Assembly (NCBI RefSeq): GCF_900111515.1
Contig: NZ_FOHS01000004.1
Coordinates: 124,001-188,000 of the forward strand
Direction: 5' to 3'
DNA: 64,000 bases
From: Hymenobacter actinosclerus
GTDB taxonomy: Bacteria > Bacteroidota > Bacteroidia > Cytophagales > Hymenobacteraceae
Positions 1 to 7,873 of this stretch are shown here, piece after piece. The notes below the pieces were generated by a model. That model ran no database searches and was not told where the DNA came from. It was given only the letters and a program-made list of their open reading frames with translations. Both the position numbers and the translations under genes were made by a program. Position 1 is the first letter of the stretch. Each line of letters starts with the position of its first letter.

Positions 1-338
1 ACGGTCTGCACCGCATTCGAGTCGGCCTCCGGATAAAAAGCCCGCTTTACGATGACGTTCCGTACCTGGCCAGTCGTATCGATGGTAAACTGCACGAATA
101 CCCGGCCATCTGTTTGAAGACCAGGCGGAAAGCGCAGGTTCTGGCTGATGGCCCACATCATCCCACCGGTACCGCCGTCCTTGTACACCGGATACTGACA
201 GCCGGAGCAGTGCCACAACGGGTCGTCGCCCGAAAAACCGACAGGCAACAGCGGCCTCGGCTTCTCCGGCGCTACCTGCGCAATGGCAGGCAGGGCACGC
301 AATAGCAACAGGCCCAGCAGAAGTCGGACGACGTTCAT
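1..338 (-). CDS. TonB C-terminal-domain protein (partial, 3' end outside window)
   Basis: The reverse strand from 338 encodes a protein with a hydrophobic signal peptide (MNVVRLLLGLLLLRALPAIA) followed by a mature part with a Cys pair (HCSGC) and a segment reading FVQFTIDTTGQVRNVIV. That strand pattern is typical of the TonB C-terminal fold found in many Bacteroidota periplasmic proteins. About 112 residues are visible and the 3' end lies beyond base 1. A membrane-anchored energy transducer normally has an N-terminal helix and a proline-rich spacer; here a cleavable-looking signal peptide stands in their place, so a role in classical TonB energy transfer is doubtful. Family assignment is fair; function is unknown. 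Confidence 0.65.
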   Translation of the reverse strand, partial: MNVVRLLLGLLLLRALPAIAQVAPEKPRPLLPVGFSGDDPLWHCSGCQYPVYKDGGTGGMMWAISQNLRFPPGLQTDGRVFVQFTIDTTGQVRNVIVKRAFYPEADSNAVQT

Positions 339-498
339 GGTACTTAGCGCTGAAGGTGATGGGAATATACGGGAGTCGTTCCGGAACGGTCGTTTTGCCG
401 GCCGGGCAGGAAGCTGCCGTTCAGCAACGCGCCGGCCGCAACAAGCAGCTACTAATACACCACCGCGCCGCTGCTCCAAGGTGCGTGCCCGCACCCGG

Positions 499-1299
499 CT
501 ACTTGGAACTCGTGGGCTCCTCGTCGGTCCAGAACTCGCGGCCCTCGGTGTCGATGTAGCCGATGCTGCCCGAGGGCGTTTGCACCCGCGCCACGCCGCC
601 GAAGAACGGCGCGGCCCGCAGGTAGCGCGGCTCGATGAGGCGGTGGCCTTCGGGACCGAGGTAGCCCCAGCGGCCGTTCTGGTGCACGGCCACCAGCAGA
701 GGGCTGCCGCCGCGGCGCACCGAGTCGTACTGCACGGGCTGCACCAGCTTGCCGCGGCTGTCGAGCACGCCCCACTTCGGGCCCTGGCGCACCAGCAGCA
801 GGCCGTTGTAGTTGTCCTTTATTTCGTCGTAGATGGCCGGCACGCGCGCCGCGCCCACCGTGAAGCGGAAGCCCACCTTGCCGTCGGGGCCGCGCACCAC
901 GTCGCCCTGTTCGAGCGGGTCCTCCTCCTTGTCGGCCGGCACCTCGTCGGGGGGCAGCCGGCGGCCGGCAGGGTTGATGGCGAAGGTTTCGCCGCCGAGT
1001 CTGACGGTAGCCCGGTTGTCGCAGAAGTTACCGGCCTGCTCGTACTGGATTGGCGTAACGGGGCTGCCACTGCCGTCGATGTAGCCGTACAGGGTGCCTA
1101 TGCGTACCCAAGCCAGCTCGTCGGCGAAGGGGCCCGCCTCGTCGTAGCGGGCGGGCAGCACCAGGCGGCCCCGGCGGTCGGCGTAGCCCCAGTGGCGGCC
1201 CTGCCGGAAGGGCACCAGCCGGGCCTCGGTGGCCTGGGCCCGGGCCGCCAATGGCAGCAGCAGCACTGGTACCAGCAGCAAAAGCAGCACTCGTTTCAT
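499..1299 (-). CDS. WG-repeat-containing secreted protein
   Basis: The 266-residue protein starts with a signal peptide (cleavage likely after ARAQ, about residue 22). The rest is built of repeats of the WG type: units such as HWGYADRRGRLVLPARYDE (about residues 35-54), YGYIDGSGSPVTPIQYE, KWGVLDSRGKLVQPVQYD, RWGYLGPEGHRLIEPRY and IGYIDTEGREFW. Each ends in a short beta hairpin with a conserved Gly-Trp/Tyr and Pro. Such proteins are common in Bacteroidota and probably act as extracytoplasmic binding modules, but no substrate is known. The gene is monocistronic by layout and is transcribed away from the dioxygenase gene to its right. Confidence 0.8.
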   Translation of the reverse strand: MKRVLLLLLVPVLLLPLAARAQATEARLVPFRQGRHWGYADRRGRLVLPARYDEAGPFADELAWVRIGTLYGYIDGSGSPVTPIQYEQAGNFCDNRATVRLGGETFAINPAGRRLPPDEVPADKEEDPLEQGDVVRGPDGKVGFRFTVGAARVPAIYDEIKDNYNGLLLVRQGPKWGVLDSRGKLVQPVQYDSVRRGGSPLLVAVHQNGRWGYLGPEGHRLIEPRYLRAAPFFGGVARVQTPSGSIGYIDTEGREFWTDEEPTSSK

Positions 1300-1452
1300 G
1301 GGCGGGGAAAGTGAGTGCCGACCGTAGCCTCACCCGGCGAAGATAGGCACTTTGGCTAAACCAAACCCCACCCAACCGGTTGATTCACGCGTTCTTCACT
1401 CCCCACCGGCCAGCTTGCCGGTTCGGGCCCGGCCACCCAACGGGCCGAGCCG

Positions 1453-1484
1453 TTGAAACTAACCCGCCAGTCGGCGTATCTTTG
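1453..1484 (+). promoter_or_regulatory. Bacteroidota-type promoter of the PhyH-like gene
   Basis: A TTG (1453-1455) is followed after 21 bases by TATCTTTG (1477-1484), matching the Bacteroidota sigma-factor consensus (-33 TTG, -7 TAnnTTTG). It lies 39 bases before the ATG at 1524, which supports that start over the upstream in-frame TTG at 1380. Confidence 0.7.
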
Positions 1485-1523
1485 CACCCGCTTAACCGGG
1501 CGGTCGTCAACTCGTTTTACTCT

Positions 1524-2339
1524 ATGCCCTTATCTGTTCCTTATCCGCGCTTCACGCTGGCCGACCGGCTAACCCCGGAGCAGCTGGCTTTTTTCCAAGA
1601 ATACGGCTTTCTGCATTTCCGGGGCTTCGTGAGCCCCGACACGGTGGCCGAGCTGCTGCGCGCTTCCGAGCAGGTGCAGCAGCGCTGGCTGGCCGATGAG
1701 GTAAAGAAAGTAAACGGCGTGCCCATCAAGTACGGCAAGGACGTCGATGGGGCGCCCATTGTGCAGCGGTTTGCCTTCGCCTCGCACCACAGTCCCGTGC
1801 TGCACGAGTTTTTGCAGGACCCCCGCTTCACAGCCCTGTTTCCGCTGCTGGAAGCGCCCGGCGGCCGGGTGGGCGAAAACGAGAAGGACGGCCTCGTCAT
1901 CAACCACTACGTGAACATGGAGGGCTCGGAGTTCTCGCAGATGGGCTGGCACACCGACTCGCTGCGCGACGTGTTCTATGGCAAGAAAATCGGTCCTATG
2001 CTGAACGTGGGCGTGCACCTCGACGGCACGCCGGCTACCAACGGCGGCCTGCGGGTGCTGGCCGGCACCCACCGCCAGAGCCTGCGCGACATCCTGTTCC
2101 GCAAGAAGTACTACAAAGACGTGGGCCCCGACCCGAACGAAATTATCATCGAAACCGAGCCCGGCGACCTGACCGTGCACGACGGCCGCATGTGGCACCG
2201 GGTGGCCCGCTCGCCGCTGGTGGGCGAGGCCTCGCGCCGCCGCGTGATGTACGTGCCCATTCTGGCCGGCAAGTACGAGCCCAAGCACGAGCACAGCCCC
2301 ACGCCCTTCTACCTGCGCTTTCTGCACCTAGTGAAGTAG
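1524..2339 (+). CDS. Phytanoyl-CoA dioxygenase (PhyH) family protein
   Basis: This 271-residue soluble protein resembles Fe(II)/2-oxoglutarate oxygenases of the PhyH family. The metal facial triad is visible as H143-x-D145 (GWHTDS) and H225 (MWHRV), and arginines at 238-240 (SRRR) are placed to bind 2-oxoglutarate. It would hydroxylate a small organic substrate, decarboxylating 2-oxoglutarate; the substrate cannot be told from sequence. The ATG at 1524 was chosen because a good promoter lies just upstream and the longer reading frame adds a low-complexity tail. The gene is followed by an SDR gene on the same strand after 116 bases, which could be cotranscribed. Confidence 0.85.
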   Translation: MPLSVPYPRFTLADRLTPEQLAFFQEYGFLHFRGFVSPDTVAELLRASEQVQQRWLADEVKKVNGVPIKYGKDVDGAPIVQRFAFASHHSPVLHEFLQDPRFTALFPLLEAPGGRVGENEKDGLVINHYVNMEGSEFSQMGWHTDSLRDVFYGKKIGPMLNVGVHLDGTPATNGGLRVLAGTHRQSLRDILFRKKYYKDVGPDPNEIIIETEPGDLTVHDGRMWHRVARSPLVGEASRRRVMYVPILAGKYEPKHEHSPTPFYLRFLHLVK

Positions 2340-2455
2340 ATGGCGGTGAACTAGTGAAATGGTGAGTTGACGTTCAACGGCCCTGCTTGCGCCATTTGCA
2401 CTCCCCGCGCCGCCTAAACATCAAACTCACCACCTCACCATTTCACTATCTCACC

Positions 2456-3238
2456 TTGAAAACTGCCCTTGTTACTGGTGGCTCGCGTGGTATTGGCCGG
2501 GCGCTGGCCCTGGAGCTGGCCCGCCGCGGCTACAACCTGCTGCTCACGGCCCGCTCCGAAACCGACCTGGCGCAGGTGGCCACCGAAGCCCGCCAGCTGG
2601 GCCGCGAAGCCTACACCCTGGCCCTCGACCTGGCTTCGCCTAACGCCGACGAGGACCTGGCCGCCTGGGCCCTGGCCCAGCCCGGCGAGCTGACGGTGCT
2701 GGTAAACAACGTGGGCTACGGCATCTGGGGCCGCTTCGAGGAACTGCCGCTGAGCAGCCAGCTAAGCATGCTGCACCTGAATATGCAGCTGCCCGTTGCC
2801 CTTACCCACCGCTTGCTGCCGGCCCTGCACCGCGCCCCCCAGGCCTACATTCTCAACGTGGCCAGCACTGCCGCCTACCAGGCCGTGCCCACCTTCACGC
2901 TCTACGCGGCCAGCAAGGCCTTCGTGCTCAGCTTCAGCCGGGGCCTGCGCTACGAGCTGCGCGAAACCGGCGTGTCGGTCTGCTGCCTCAGTCCCGGCTC
3001 CACCGACACCAGCTTCACCGACCGCGCCGGCATGAGCGCCGAGCTGCAATCCAAGGCCAACCGGGTTGCCATGCTGCCCGAGCCCGTCGCCAAAGCCGGC
3101 ATCGAGGCCCTGCTGGCCGGCCAGGCCGAAGTTATTCCCGGCGCCCTCAACAGCATATCCGCCACGCTCACCCGCTTCGTCCCCAAAAGCCTCACCGAGC
3201 GCATTGCGGCGGGGATTTATGAGACGAAGGGAGAGTAG
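2456..3238 (+). CDS. SDR family oxidoreductase
   Basis: A classical short-chain dehydrogenase of about 260 residues. The NAD(P)-binding motif TGGSRGIG lies directly at the N terminus, NNVGYG follows, the catalytic serine is in NVASTAA and YAASK supplies the active-site Tyr-x-x-x-Lys. The most likely start is the TTG at 2456, giving (M)KTALVTGGSRGIG, because SDRs of this type begin a few residues before the glycine motif. An upstream TTG at 2387 would add 23 residues of unrelated sequence. The best matches from memory are proteins annotated as short-chain dehydrogenases of the DltE/YqjQ kind; the substrate is unknown. Confidence 0.85.
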   Translation: MKTALVTGGSRGIGRALALELARRGYNLLLTARSETDLAQVATEARQLGREAYTLALDLASPNADEDLAAWALAQPGELTVLVNNVGYGIWGRFEELPLSSQLSMLHLNMQLPVALTHRLLPALHRAPQAYILNVASTAAYQAVPTFTLYAASKAFVLSFSRGLRYELRETGVSVCCLSPGSTDTSFTDRAGMSAELQSKANRVAMLPEPVAKAGIEALLAGQAEVIPGALNSISATLTRFVPKSLTERIAAGIYETKGE

Positions 3239-3294
3239 GAAGGAAGGGGAGTTCGGGAGGAAGAAGGGGAGTAGGTAGATGTGAGAAAACGCCG

Positions 3295-3391
3295 GTCATT
3301 CAGAGCGGAGCGAAGAATCTCGCGTGCCATGCTAACTCCTAATGATAGGATTACTTTGGCACGCGAGATTCTTCGCGCTGCTCAGAATGAC
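3295..3391. repeat. Palindromic intergenic element, GTCAT family, copy 1
   Basis: An imperfect inverted repeat running from GTCATTCAGAGCGGAGCGAA to its near-complement ending GCTCAGAATGAC. The inner arms share GAATCTCGCGTGCCA. It lies between the convergent SDR and PAP2 genes, where it could also act as a transcription terminator. Nine related elements occur in this window. Confidence 0.85.
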
Positions 3392-3423
3392 GTTCTTTTA
3401 TTGCCCGTTTCCCGTACCGTTTC

Positions 3424-3455
3424 TCACTACTCACTACTCACTACTCACTACTCAC
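3424..3455. repeat. 7-bp tandem repeat (TCACTAC) overlapping a stop codon
   Basis: Four full copies and one partial copy of TCACTAC in tandem. The PAP2 gene on the reverse strand ends inside it: the last codons (Ser-Ser-Glu) and the stop at 3441-3443 are repeat sequence. Because the unit is not a multiple of three, a change of copy number would change the C-terminal residues. Confidence 0.85.
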
Positions 3456-4136
3456 GCTCAACCGCCGGCTGCCCTGCCAGGCCAGCCACACGAACAGCGG
3501 GGCGGCCAGCACGTCGTAAGTATAGTGGGCGTGCTGCACCAGTACCAGCGCCCCCACGGCTACGGTGCCAGCCAGCAGCGCCTGGCGGCGCCAGCCGGGC
3601 GGTACGGCCAGGGCCAGCAGCAGCAGCGTGGCGGTGTGGCCCGAGAAGAACAGGTCTTTGGTAATGGGCGCGGGGGCGGCATAAATAAGCGCATCGACCA
3701 GCGGGTCGCGCAGCAGCACCAGGCCCGATGGCGGCTCCAGCGGCAGCAGCCAGAGCGTGCCGCAGCGCAGCAGGTGTAGCAGCAGGTAGGCCCAGAGTGC
3801 CCGCAACAGCCGCGCCGGTCGGGGTAGCAGCGTGGTCATGCCCAGCGCAATGCCCGCATAAATCACCGCGAAAATGGCACGTGATACGTCGTGGGCGGGC
3901 AGTCGGGCCAGCAGCGGGTCGGGCAGCAGGTGGCCGGGGCGGGCCTGCACCCAGGCAAAGTAGCGCGGCAGCTGGCTGGCCAGCCCGAGCAGCAACCCCA
4001 GCACCAGCCCCAGCCGCGCCCGGAAGGCTGGTCGCCGCCAGGCGGCGGGCCAGGTAAAGGGCGGAGCCGCTACATCGGCCGCTGGGTTGGCGGTTGGGCT
4101 GGGGGGCGCAGAGGCGGGAAAATCGGGGGGAAGCAT
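3441..4136 (-). CDS. PAP2-type phosphatase / sphingomyelin synthase-like membrane protein
   Basis: The 231-residue protein has about six hydrophobic helices after a proline-rich N-terminal tail. Two motifs identify the PAP2-C type of phosphatase: FFSGHTA, carrying the central SGH motif, and HAHYTYDV, carrying the final His and Asp. These motifs are shared with sphingomyelin and inositol-phosphorylceramide synthases, so the enzyme probably cleaves or transfers phospho-head groups of membrane lipids. The start at 4136 is the first ATG that precedes the hydrophobic core; a longer frame upstream is the antisense of the M20 gene. Its C terminus is encoded by a 7-bp tandem repeat. Confidence 0.75.
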   Translation of the reverse strand: MLPPDFPASAPPSPTANPAADVAAPPFTWPAAWRRPAFRARLGLVLGLLLGLASQLPRYFAWVQARPGHLLPDPLLARLPAHDVSRAIFAVIYAGIALGMTTLLPRPARLLRALWAYLLLHLLRCGTLWLLPLEPPSGLVLLRDPLVDALIYAAPAPITKDLFFSGHTATLLLLALAVPPGWRRQALLAGTVAVGALVLVQHAHYTYDVLAAPLFVWLAWQGSRRLSVSSE

Positions 4137-4274
4137 GGCCGGCAAAAGTAGCGCAAAGCAGCCGCTGGCGGCCGGCACCGGCCGGCAGTTGCGGCAGCAG
4201 TGGCAGGTAGCGTATATTGGCCTGCGTCGTCGGCCCCGGGCGGCGGCTATCCGCCGTTTTCTTATCTGCTGCCC

Positions 4275-5603
4275 ATGAAAAACTGCTACTCCCTGGCCGC
4301 CGTACTGGCCCTGACGCTTGTGGCCGCCGGCCCGGTTTGCGCCCAAAAGGGCAAGCCCGCCACCTCCGCCGACCTTACAGCCCGCGTGGCCCAGCTGGCC
4401 GAGCAGGAGAAGACCCAGGTAATTGCCTGGCGGCGCGACCTGCACGAGCACCCCGAGCTGGGCAACCAGGAAACCCGCACCGCCGCCCTCGTGGCCGACC
4501 ACCTGCGCAAACTGGGCCTGGAAGTGCAAACCGGTGTGGCCCGCACCGGCGTGGTGGCCCTGCTGAAGGGCGGCCGCCCCGGCCCCGTAGTGGCCCTGCG
4601 CGCCGATATGGACGGGCTGCCGGTCACCGAAACCACCGGCCTGCCCTTCGCCTCCAAAGTGCGCACCGACTATAACGGCCAGCAGGTGGGCGTGATGCAC
4701 GCCTGCGGCCACGACACCCACGTAGCCATGCTGCTGGGCGCGGCCGAGGTGCTGGTGAAAATGAAAAAAGACCTGCCCGGCACCGTCAAGTTTATCTTCC
4801 AGCCCGCCGAAGAAGGCTCCCTGCCGGGCATCGAAGGGGGCGCCCGGCTCATGGTGAAGGAGGGCGTGCTCGAAAACCCCAAGGTCGATGCCGTGTTCGG
4901 ACTGCATATTCAGGCCCAGACCGAGGTGGGCCGGCTGAGCTACCGGCCGGGCGGCGAAATGGCCTCGTCCGACGTGTTCAGTATCAAAGTGAAGGGCAAA
5001 TCGGCCCACGGCGCCTACCCCTGGCTGGCCGTTGATCCGGTGGTAACGGCCGCTCAGATTATCCTGGGGCTGCAAACCATCGTCAGCCGCCAGGCCGAGC
5101 TGACGGAAGATGCCGTGGTGCTGACTGTGGGCATGGTGCACGGGGGAGTGCGCAACAACATCATCCCCGAGCAGGTGGAGCTGACCGGCACTATCCGCTG
5201 CCTCAACAAAGACATGCAGCAGAAGGTGTGGGCGGCGGTGCGCCGCACGGCCACCGGCATTGCCGAAAGCGCCGGCGCCACGGCCGAAGTCGACATCACC
5301 AACTACGCCCCCATCACCTACAACGACCCGGCCCTGACCCGTCGCATGGTGCCCAGCCTGGAGCGCGCCGCCGGCCCGGCCAACGTTACCATCCAAAAGG
5401 CCGTAACCGGGGCCGAAGACTTTGCTTTCTACCAGGAAAAAGTGCCCGGCCTGTTCGTGTTCGTGGGCGGCATGCCCAAAGGCACCGACCCCGCGACCAC
5501 CGCGCCCCACCACACGGCCGGCTTCTTCGTCGATGAAAGCGGCCTGACCCTGGGCGTGCGCACCTTGGCTACTCTGGCGCTGGATTACCTGAACGGAAAG
5601 TGA
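4275..5603 (+). CDS. M20 family amidohydrolase, secreted
   Basis: A 442-residue zinc amidohydrolase of the M20D group (N-acyl-amino-acid and hippurate hydrolases). A signal peptide (MKNCYSLAAVLALTLVAAGP, cleavage after VCAQ) places it in the periplasm. Metal ligands are recognisable in RADMDGLP, HACGHDTH (His142, Cys144, His146) and FQPAEEG, and a dimerisation lid domain (GKSAHGAYPWLAVDPV) sits in the middle. The family removes acyl or aryl groups from amino acids. The ATG at 4275 is chosen for its signal peptide. The ATP-grasp gene follows on the same strand after 144 bases. Confidence 0.9.
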   Translation: MKNCYSLAAVLALTLVAAGPVCAQKGKPATSADLTARVAQLAEQEKTQVIAWRRDLHEHPELGNQETRTAALVADHLRKLGLEVQTGVARTGVVALLKGGRPGPVVALRADMDGLPVTETTGLPFASKVRTDYNGQQVGVMHACGHDTHVAMLLGAAEVLVKMKKDLPGTVKFIFQPAEEGSLPGIEGGARLMVKEGVLENPKVDAVFGLHIQAQTEVGRLSYRPGGEMASSDVFSIKVKGKSAHGAYPWLAVDPVVTAAQIILGLQTIVSRQAELTEDAVVLTVGMVHGGVRNNIIPEQVELTGTIRCLNKDMQQKVWAAVRRTATGIAESAGATAEVDITNYAPITYNDPALTRRMVPSLERAAGPANVTIQKAVTGAEDFAFYQEKVPGLFVFVGGMPKGTDPATTAPHHTAGFFVDESGLTLGVRTLATLALDYLNGK

Positions 5604-5747
5604 GGTTTCTTGAGCTGCTGGCTGAAAAGCTTTTTAGCTGATAGCTTTGGGGCCATGACACCGCCTGCGGTGCTGGCCACCGGTGAGACAGCACCAGCCT
5701 CCGAAACGAATCTGCGTAATCAGCGCAAAAATCTGCGAAAATCTGCG

Positions 5748-6623
5748 ATGAATATTGCCCTTGTAACCTGCGAAAGCCTGGCCCAGTACGGCGCCCCCAA
5801 CGTGGATGACGAAGACGCCCTGCTCACGCGCTACCTGCGCGCGCAGGGCCACGACGTGGAGCCCCGCATCTGGAGCAACCCGGCCGTGGAATGGAACCGC
5901 TACGACGTGGTGCTGCTCAAGTCGCCCTGGGATTATTTTGATAGGGTGGAGGAGTTTATGCACTGGCTCGATGTGTTGGAGCGCGCACAGGTGCGCCTGC
6001 TCAACCCCGTGAGCGTGGTGCGCTGGAACGCCAACAAGCGGTATTTGCTGGAGATGGAGCAGGCCGGCGTGCGCATCGTGCCCACCCGCCTGCTGCCCCG
6101 CGGCGAGGCCGTGGACGCCGCCGCCCTGCTCGAAGAAATGGGCCAGGAGCAGATTGTGGTGAAGCCGGCCGTGAGCGGCGGCGCCAAAAACACGTTCATC
6201 ATCGGCCGCCACGAAACGGCCGTGCGCCAGCCCCAGCTAACGGAGCTGGTGGCCTACGAGGATTTCCTGGCTCAGCCCTTCCTCACGCGCATTCAGGAGG
6301 AGGGCGAATGGTCGCTGCTCTATTACGGGGGCGAGTTCAGCCACGCGGTGCTCAAAACGCCCAAGGCCGGCGACTTCCGGGTGCAGCACTACCTGGGCGG
6401 CGCCATTGCCCCCCGCCCGGCGCCCGCCCACCTGCGCCAGGCCGCCGACCACATCGTGCAGCAGTTCGCGCCCGGTTGCCTCTACGCCCGCGTCGATGGC
6501 CTCGACCAGGACGGCGAGCTGCTGCTGATGGAGCTGGAGCTTATCGAACCCTTCCTCTACCTGGCCTCAGATGCCCAGGCCCTGCCCCGCTACGAGCAGG
6601 CGCTGCGGCAGCTGAGTGAATGA
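5748..6623 (+). CDS. ATP-grasp domain protein
   Basis: The 291-residue protein has the layout of ATP-grasp ligases: an N-terminal pre-ATP fold (MNIALVTCESLAQYGAPNVDDED), a central lysine-bearing strand (QIVVKPAVSGGAKNT) and C-terminal metal-binding acidic residues (ARVDGL, LMELELIEPFLYL). It is similar in style to RimK/glutathione-synthetase-like enzymes and to the ATP-grasp protein of cycloserine biosynthesis, which join a carboxylate to an amine using ATP. Substrates are unknown. The ATG at 5748 is preceded by the low-complexity run AATCTGCGAAAATCTGCG, which is intergenic in character. It could be cotranscribed with the M20 gene. Confidence 0.8.
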   Translation: MNIALVTCESLAQYGAPNVDDEDALLTRYLRAQGHDVEPRIWSNPAVEWNRYDVVLLKSPWDYFDRVEEFMHWLDVLERAQVRLLNPVSVVRWNANKRYLLEMEQAGVRIVPTRLLPRGEAVDAAALLEEMGQEQIVVKPAVSGGAKNTFIIGRHETAVRQPQLTELVAYEDFLAQPFLTRIQEEGEWSLLYYGGEFSHAVLKTPKAGDFRVQHYLGGAIAPRPAPAHLRQAADHIVQQFAPGCLYARVDGLDQDGELLLMELELIEPFLYLASDAQALPRYEQALRQLSE

Positions 6624-6651
6624 GTGACTCGGTGAACGGATAACTAACTAT

Positions 6652-6759
6652 GTCATGCTGAGCAAAGGCGCAGCCGTAGTCGAAGCATCTCGCGTGCAAT
6701 GGTAATCCTGGCGACCGGGTTAGCATTGCACGCGAGATGCTTCGTGGCCTCAGCATGAC
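6652..6759. repeat. Palindromic intergenic element, GTCAT family, copy 2
   Basis: Inverted repeat with ends GTCATGCTGAGC and GCATGAC and inner arms GAAGCATCTCGCGTGCAATG. The left arm carries about 13 extra bases (AAAGGCGCAGCCGTAGT region), so the arms are unequal in length. It separates the convergent ATP-grasp and SDR genes. Confidence 0.85.
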
Positions 6760-6784
6760 ACGTTTTGCTTAACAGCCTAGCTTC

Positions 6785-7576
6785 TTACGAGAACCCGTTC
6801 ACCGTAAAGCCGCCGTCGACGGCCAGGGTCTGGCCGGTGATGTAGGCGGCGGCGGGCAGGCAGAGGAAGGCCACGGCGGCCGCCACTTCCTCGGGCTCGC
6901 CCACGCGGCCCATGGGTGTGCGGGCCAGCACGCTGGCGCGGAAATCGTCGTTTTTGAGTACCGTTTCGGCTAGCGGGGTGCGGATGTACCAGGGGGCCAC
7001 GCAATTGACGCGGATATTATGGCCGGCCCACTCGACGGCCAGGTTGCGGGTGAGCTGCACCAGCGCGGCCTTGGTCATGCCGTAGATGGCGCCGGTACGC
7101 ACGTGCACAAGGCCCGCCACCGACGAGATATTAACGATGCTGCCGCCCCCGGCCGCCACCAGCCGCGGGTGCAGCCCCCGGCTCAGCTCCCAGGCCGAAT
7201 CGAGGTTGGTGGCCAGCAGCTGCCGGTACTCGTCGTCGGTGTAGTCGAGGGTGGGCTTGCGGATGTTGGTGCCCACGTTGTTGACGAGGATATGGACCTG
7301 GGGCCAACGCTCGGCTATTTCGGCCAGCAGGGTGGTGCGGCCGGCGGGGGTGCTCACGTCGGCGGGCAGGGCATGGGCGGGCAGGCCCTGCTGCTGCCAC
7401 TCGGCTACCTGCTGCTCCAGGGTTGCGGCGGTGCGGGCCACCGCTACTACCGTGGCGCCCAGCGCCAACAACTCGGCGGCCACGGCCGCCCCGATGCCTT
7501 TGGAGGCGCCGGTTACTACGGCTGTCTGGCCCGCGAGGCTCCAGCGGGACAGATGAAGATCAGGTGAAGTTTTCAT
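6785..7576 (-). CDS. SDR family oxidoreductase, tropinone-reductase-like
   Basis: A 263-residue classical SDR. It shows TGASKGIG (cofactor binding), NNVGTN, the catalytic serine in NISSVAG, the Tyr-x-x-x-Lys as YGMTK, and the C-terminal signature [12 protein letters not shown]. The sequence, including the phrase [16 protein letters not shown], is close to bacterial proteins annotated as tropinone reductase-like or 3-oxoacyl-ACP reductases. The acidic or basic residue after the second strand ([11 protein letters not shown]) suggests NADP(H). It is transcribed towards repeat copy 2 and away from the AT-rich region upstream of the metallopeptidase. Confidence 0.88.
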   Translation of the reverse strand: MKTSPDLHLSRWSLAGQTAVVTGASKGIGAAVAAELLALGATVVAVARTAATLEQQVAEWQQQGLPAHALPADVSTPAGRTTLLAEIAERWPQVHILVNNVGTNIRKPTLDYTDDEYRQLLATNLDSAWELSRGLHPRLVAAGGGSIVNISSVAGLVHVRTGAIYGMTKAALVQLTRNLAVEWAGHNIRVNCVAPWYIRTPLAETVLKNDDFRASVLARTPMGRVGEPEEVAAAVAFLCLPAAAYITGQTLAVDGGFTVNGFS

Positions 7577-7873
7577 GTACGTATCTTGAAATGTTTAAAA
7601 TTCAGGCTATTGTGCCGGGCTATTTTGGGAGCCTTGTTGTGTAAAAAGGCAGCTTATACTTGTTATTGAACTGATTTTCATGCTGTTGTAAAATGAACAA
7701 CTATTAATTTTTAATAGCAATAACTTCAAGTAAAATGCTGTTATATGATAAATATTTTAACTAAATACATGGTATATTGATAAAAGTATAATTTGCAGAA
7801 CGGATTGAGCTTCTTTTCACATTGCCGCTCTTCCTTTTGTTCAACCGTTCACTTCCACAACCAACCCCAACCT
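7577..7873. other. AT-rich intergenic region upstream of the M4 peptidase gene
   Basis: About 300 bases between divergent genes. The stretch 7670-7800 is very AT-rich against a GC-rich background. The sequence TATAATTTG near 7786-7795 resembles a -7 box with one extra base. No gene or clear repeat is seen. It probably holds promoters for both neighbours. Confidence 0.5.

Noticed and set aside
1336..1343. Reverse-strand TATCTTCG as promoter of the WG-repeat gene
   Set aside because: It differs from TAnnTTTG by one base and no -33 element is seen; too weak to list as a feature.
3441..5513. A long 690-codon reading frame on the reverse strand
   Set aside because: Only its last third (3441-4136) is a real gene; the rest is antisense to the M20 amidohydrolase and has a Gly/His-rich composition typical of shadow frames in GC-rich DNA.
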